Shown here: positions 63,524-64,000 of the stretch, piece by piece
Numbering within the stretch: position 1 is the first letter of the stretch
Layout of the letters: each line of letters opens with the position of its first letter
Position numbers and translations under genes: made by a program
Notes under the pieces: model-generated
The model's input: the letters and a program-made list of their open reading frames with translations, nothing else
The model's database searches: none
Told to the model about the DNA's origin: nothing
NCBI RefSeq assembly: GCF_041052385.1
Contig: NZ_CP163439.1
Coordinates: 3,523,001 to 3,587,000 of the forward strand
Length of the DNA stretch: 64,000 bases
Direction: 5' to 3'
Origin: Streptomyces sp. R28
GTDB taxonomy: Bacteria > Actinomycetota > Actinomycetes > Streptomycetales > Streptomycetaceae

Positions 63524-64000
63524 ATGACTCAGACACCCACAGCTCACACACCCGCGCAGGGACAGGCGAGAGCACAGTTCACCGTCCCCGCCCAGCACCC
63601 CATGGTGACCGTGCTGGGGTCCGGCGACTCCCTGCTGCGCGTGGTCGAGAAGGCTTTCCCGGCGGCCGACATCCATGTCCGGGGCAATGAGATCAGCGCG
63701 GTCGGCGACGCCGCTGAAGTCGCTCTCATCCAGCGCCTGTTCGACGAGATGATGCTGGTGCTCCGCACCGGACAGCCGATGACGGAGGACGCAGTGGAAC
63801 GCTCGATCGCGATGCTCAGAGCGAGTGAGAACGGGGAGGGTCCGGAAGAGACCCCGGCCGAGGTGCTCACCCAGAACATCCTCTCCTCCCGCGGCCGCAC
63901 CATCCGCCCCAAGACCCTCAACCAGAAGCGGTACGTCGACGCGATCGACAAGCACACGATCGTCTTCGGCATCGGCCCCGCGGGCACCGGCAAGACCTAC
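63524..64000 (+). CDS. phoH: PhoH-family ATPase (5' part)
   Basis: The first 159 codons of PhoH (PhoH-like/YbeZ), running off the right edge. After a variable N-terminus (MTQTPTAHTPAQGQ) comes a KH-like region (VVEKAFPAADIHVRGNEIS) and then the start of the helicase-type core: RPKTLNQKRYVDAIDKHTIV and Walker A GPAGTGKTY at the very end. The family acts with YbeY in rRNA processing. In S. coelicolor, by recall, ybeY and other rRNA genes follow phoH and era lies beyond them. Confidence 0.93.
   Translation, partial: MTQTPTAHTPAQGQARAQFTVPAQHPMVTVLGSGDSLLRVVEKAFPAADIHVRGNEISAVGDAAEVALIQRLFDEMMLVLRTGQPMTEDAVERSIAMLRASENGEGPEETPAEVLTQNILSSRGRTIRPKTLNQKRYVDAIDKHTIVFGIGPAGTGKTY

Overview
The window is high-GC actinobacterial DNA, almost certainly from a Streptomyces chromosome. 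Supporting signs are the codon bias with G/C in third positions, many GTG starts, DUF397/DUF5753 regulator pairs, a dre-like chitinase promoter, Tat signal peptides, and a gene order (glyS, znuACB, zur, uppS, recO ... leuA ... phoH) that from memory follows the S. coelicolor SCO2500-SCO2532 stretch. No rRNA, tRNA or CRISPR array was found. The left edge cuts a MmyB-type regulator and the right edge cuts phoH.

Layout. 1-8.8 kb: an XRE regulator divergent from a DHA2-type MFS pump, a zinc-finger-like small protein with a GNAT, an aldo/keto reductase-TetR pair with a palindromic operator, a secreted GH18 chitinase behind two inverted dre-like boxes, two truncated class A beta-lactamase-like genes left head to head, a LysE exporter and an EEP-family hydrolase. 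8.8-16.9 kb: housekeeping core: glyS, the zinc-uptake operon znuACB with zur, a small secreted protein, then DUF1266-recO-uppS, in which the 5' end of recO has been duplicated into an upstream leader ORF. 17.0-25.3 kb: a DUF5753 XRE-DUF397 pair running into a seven-gene minus-strand operon. Five of its genes match the uncharacterised SCO2521-SCO2525 families (methyltransferase, large helical protein, deviant P-loop protein, two unknowns) and the last two encode a membrane protein and a soluble paralogue of its cytoplasmic domain. This is the best candidate for an undescribed system.

25.5-37 kb: GNAT, secreted TAP-like peptidase, Tat-exported TIM-barrel protein, an intact class A beta-lactamase whose last residues are encoded by an invading IS605-type element carrying a dead tnpB, a tyrosine-phosphatase-like protein, a SigE-family ECF sigma factor with a membrane partner, and a VOC / UvrA-like ABC / AraC cluster. 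37-46 kb: a FadR-type regulator divergent from an oligopeptide-class ABC importer (with a permease-ATPase fusion) and a DapA/NanA-family aldolase, facing a secreted sialidase; together they read as a sialic-acid scavenging locus. 46-51.5 kb: LuxR-type two-component system with an MMPL transporter, plus a TerB-like protein.

51.6-64 kb: leuA with a leucine-rich leader peptide, a cytoplasmic M4 protease with its emfourin-type inhibitor, GH1 beta-glucosidase plus MFS transporter, an SDR with a divergent MmyB regulator, a small secreted protein, an amt-PII pair, era and the start of phoH. A ~210-bp self-complementary repeat occurs three times, each time at the 3' end of a gene.
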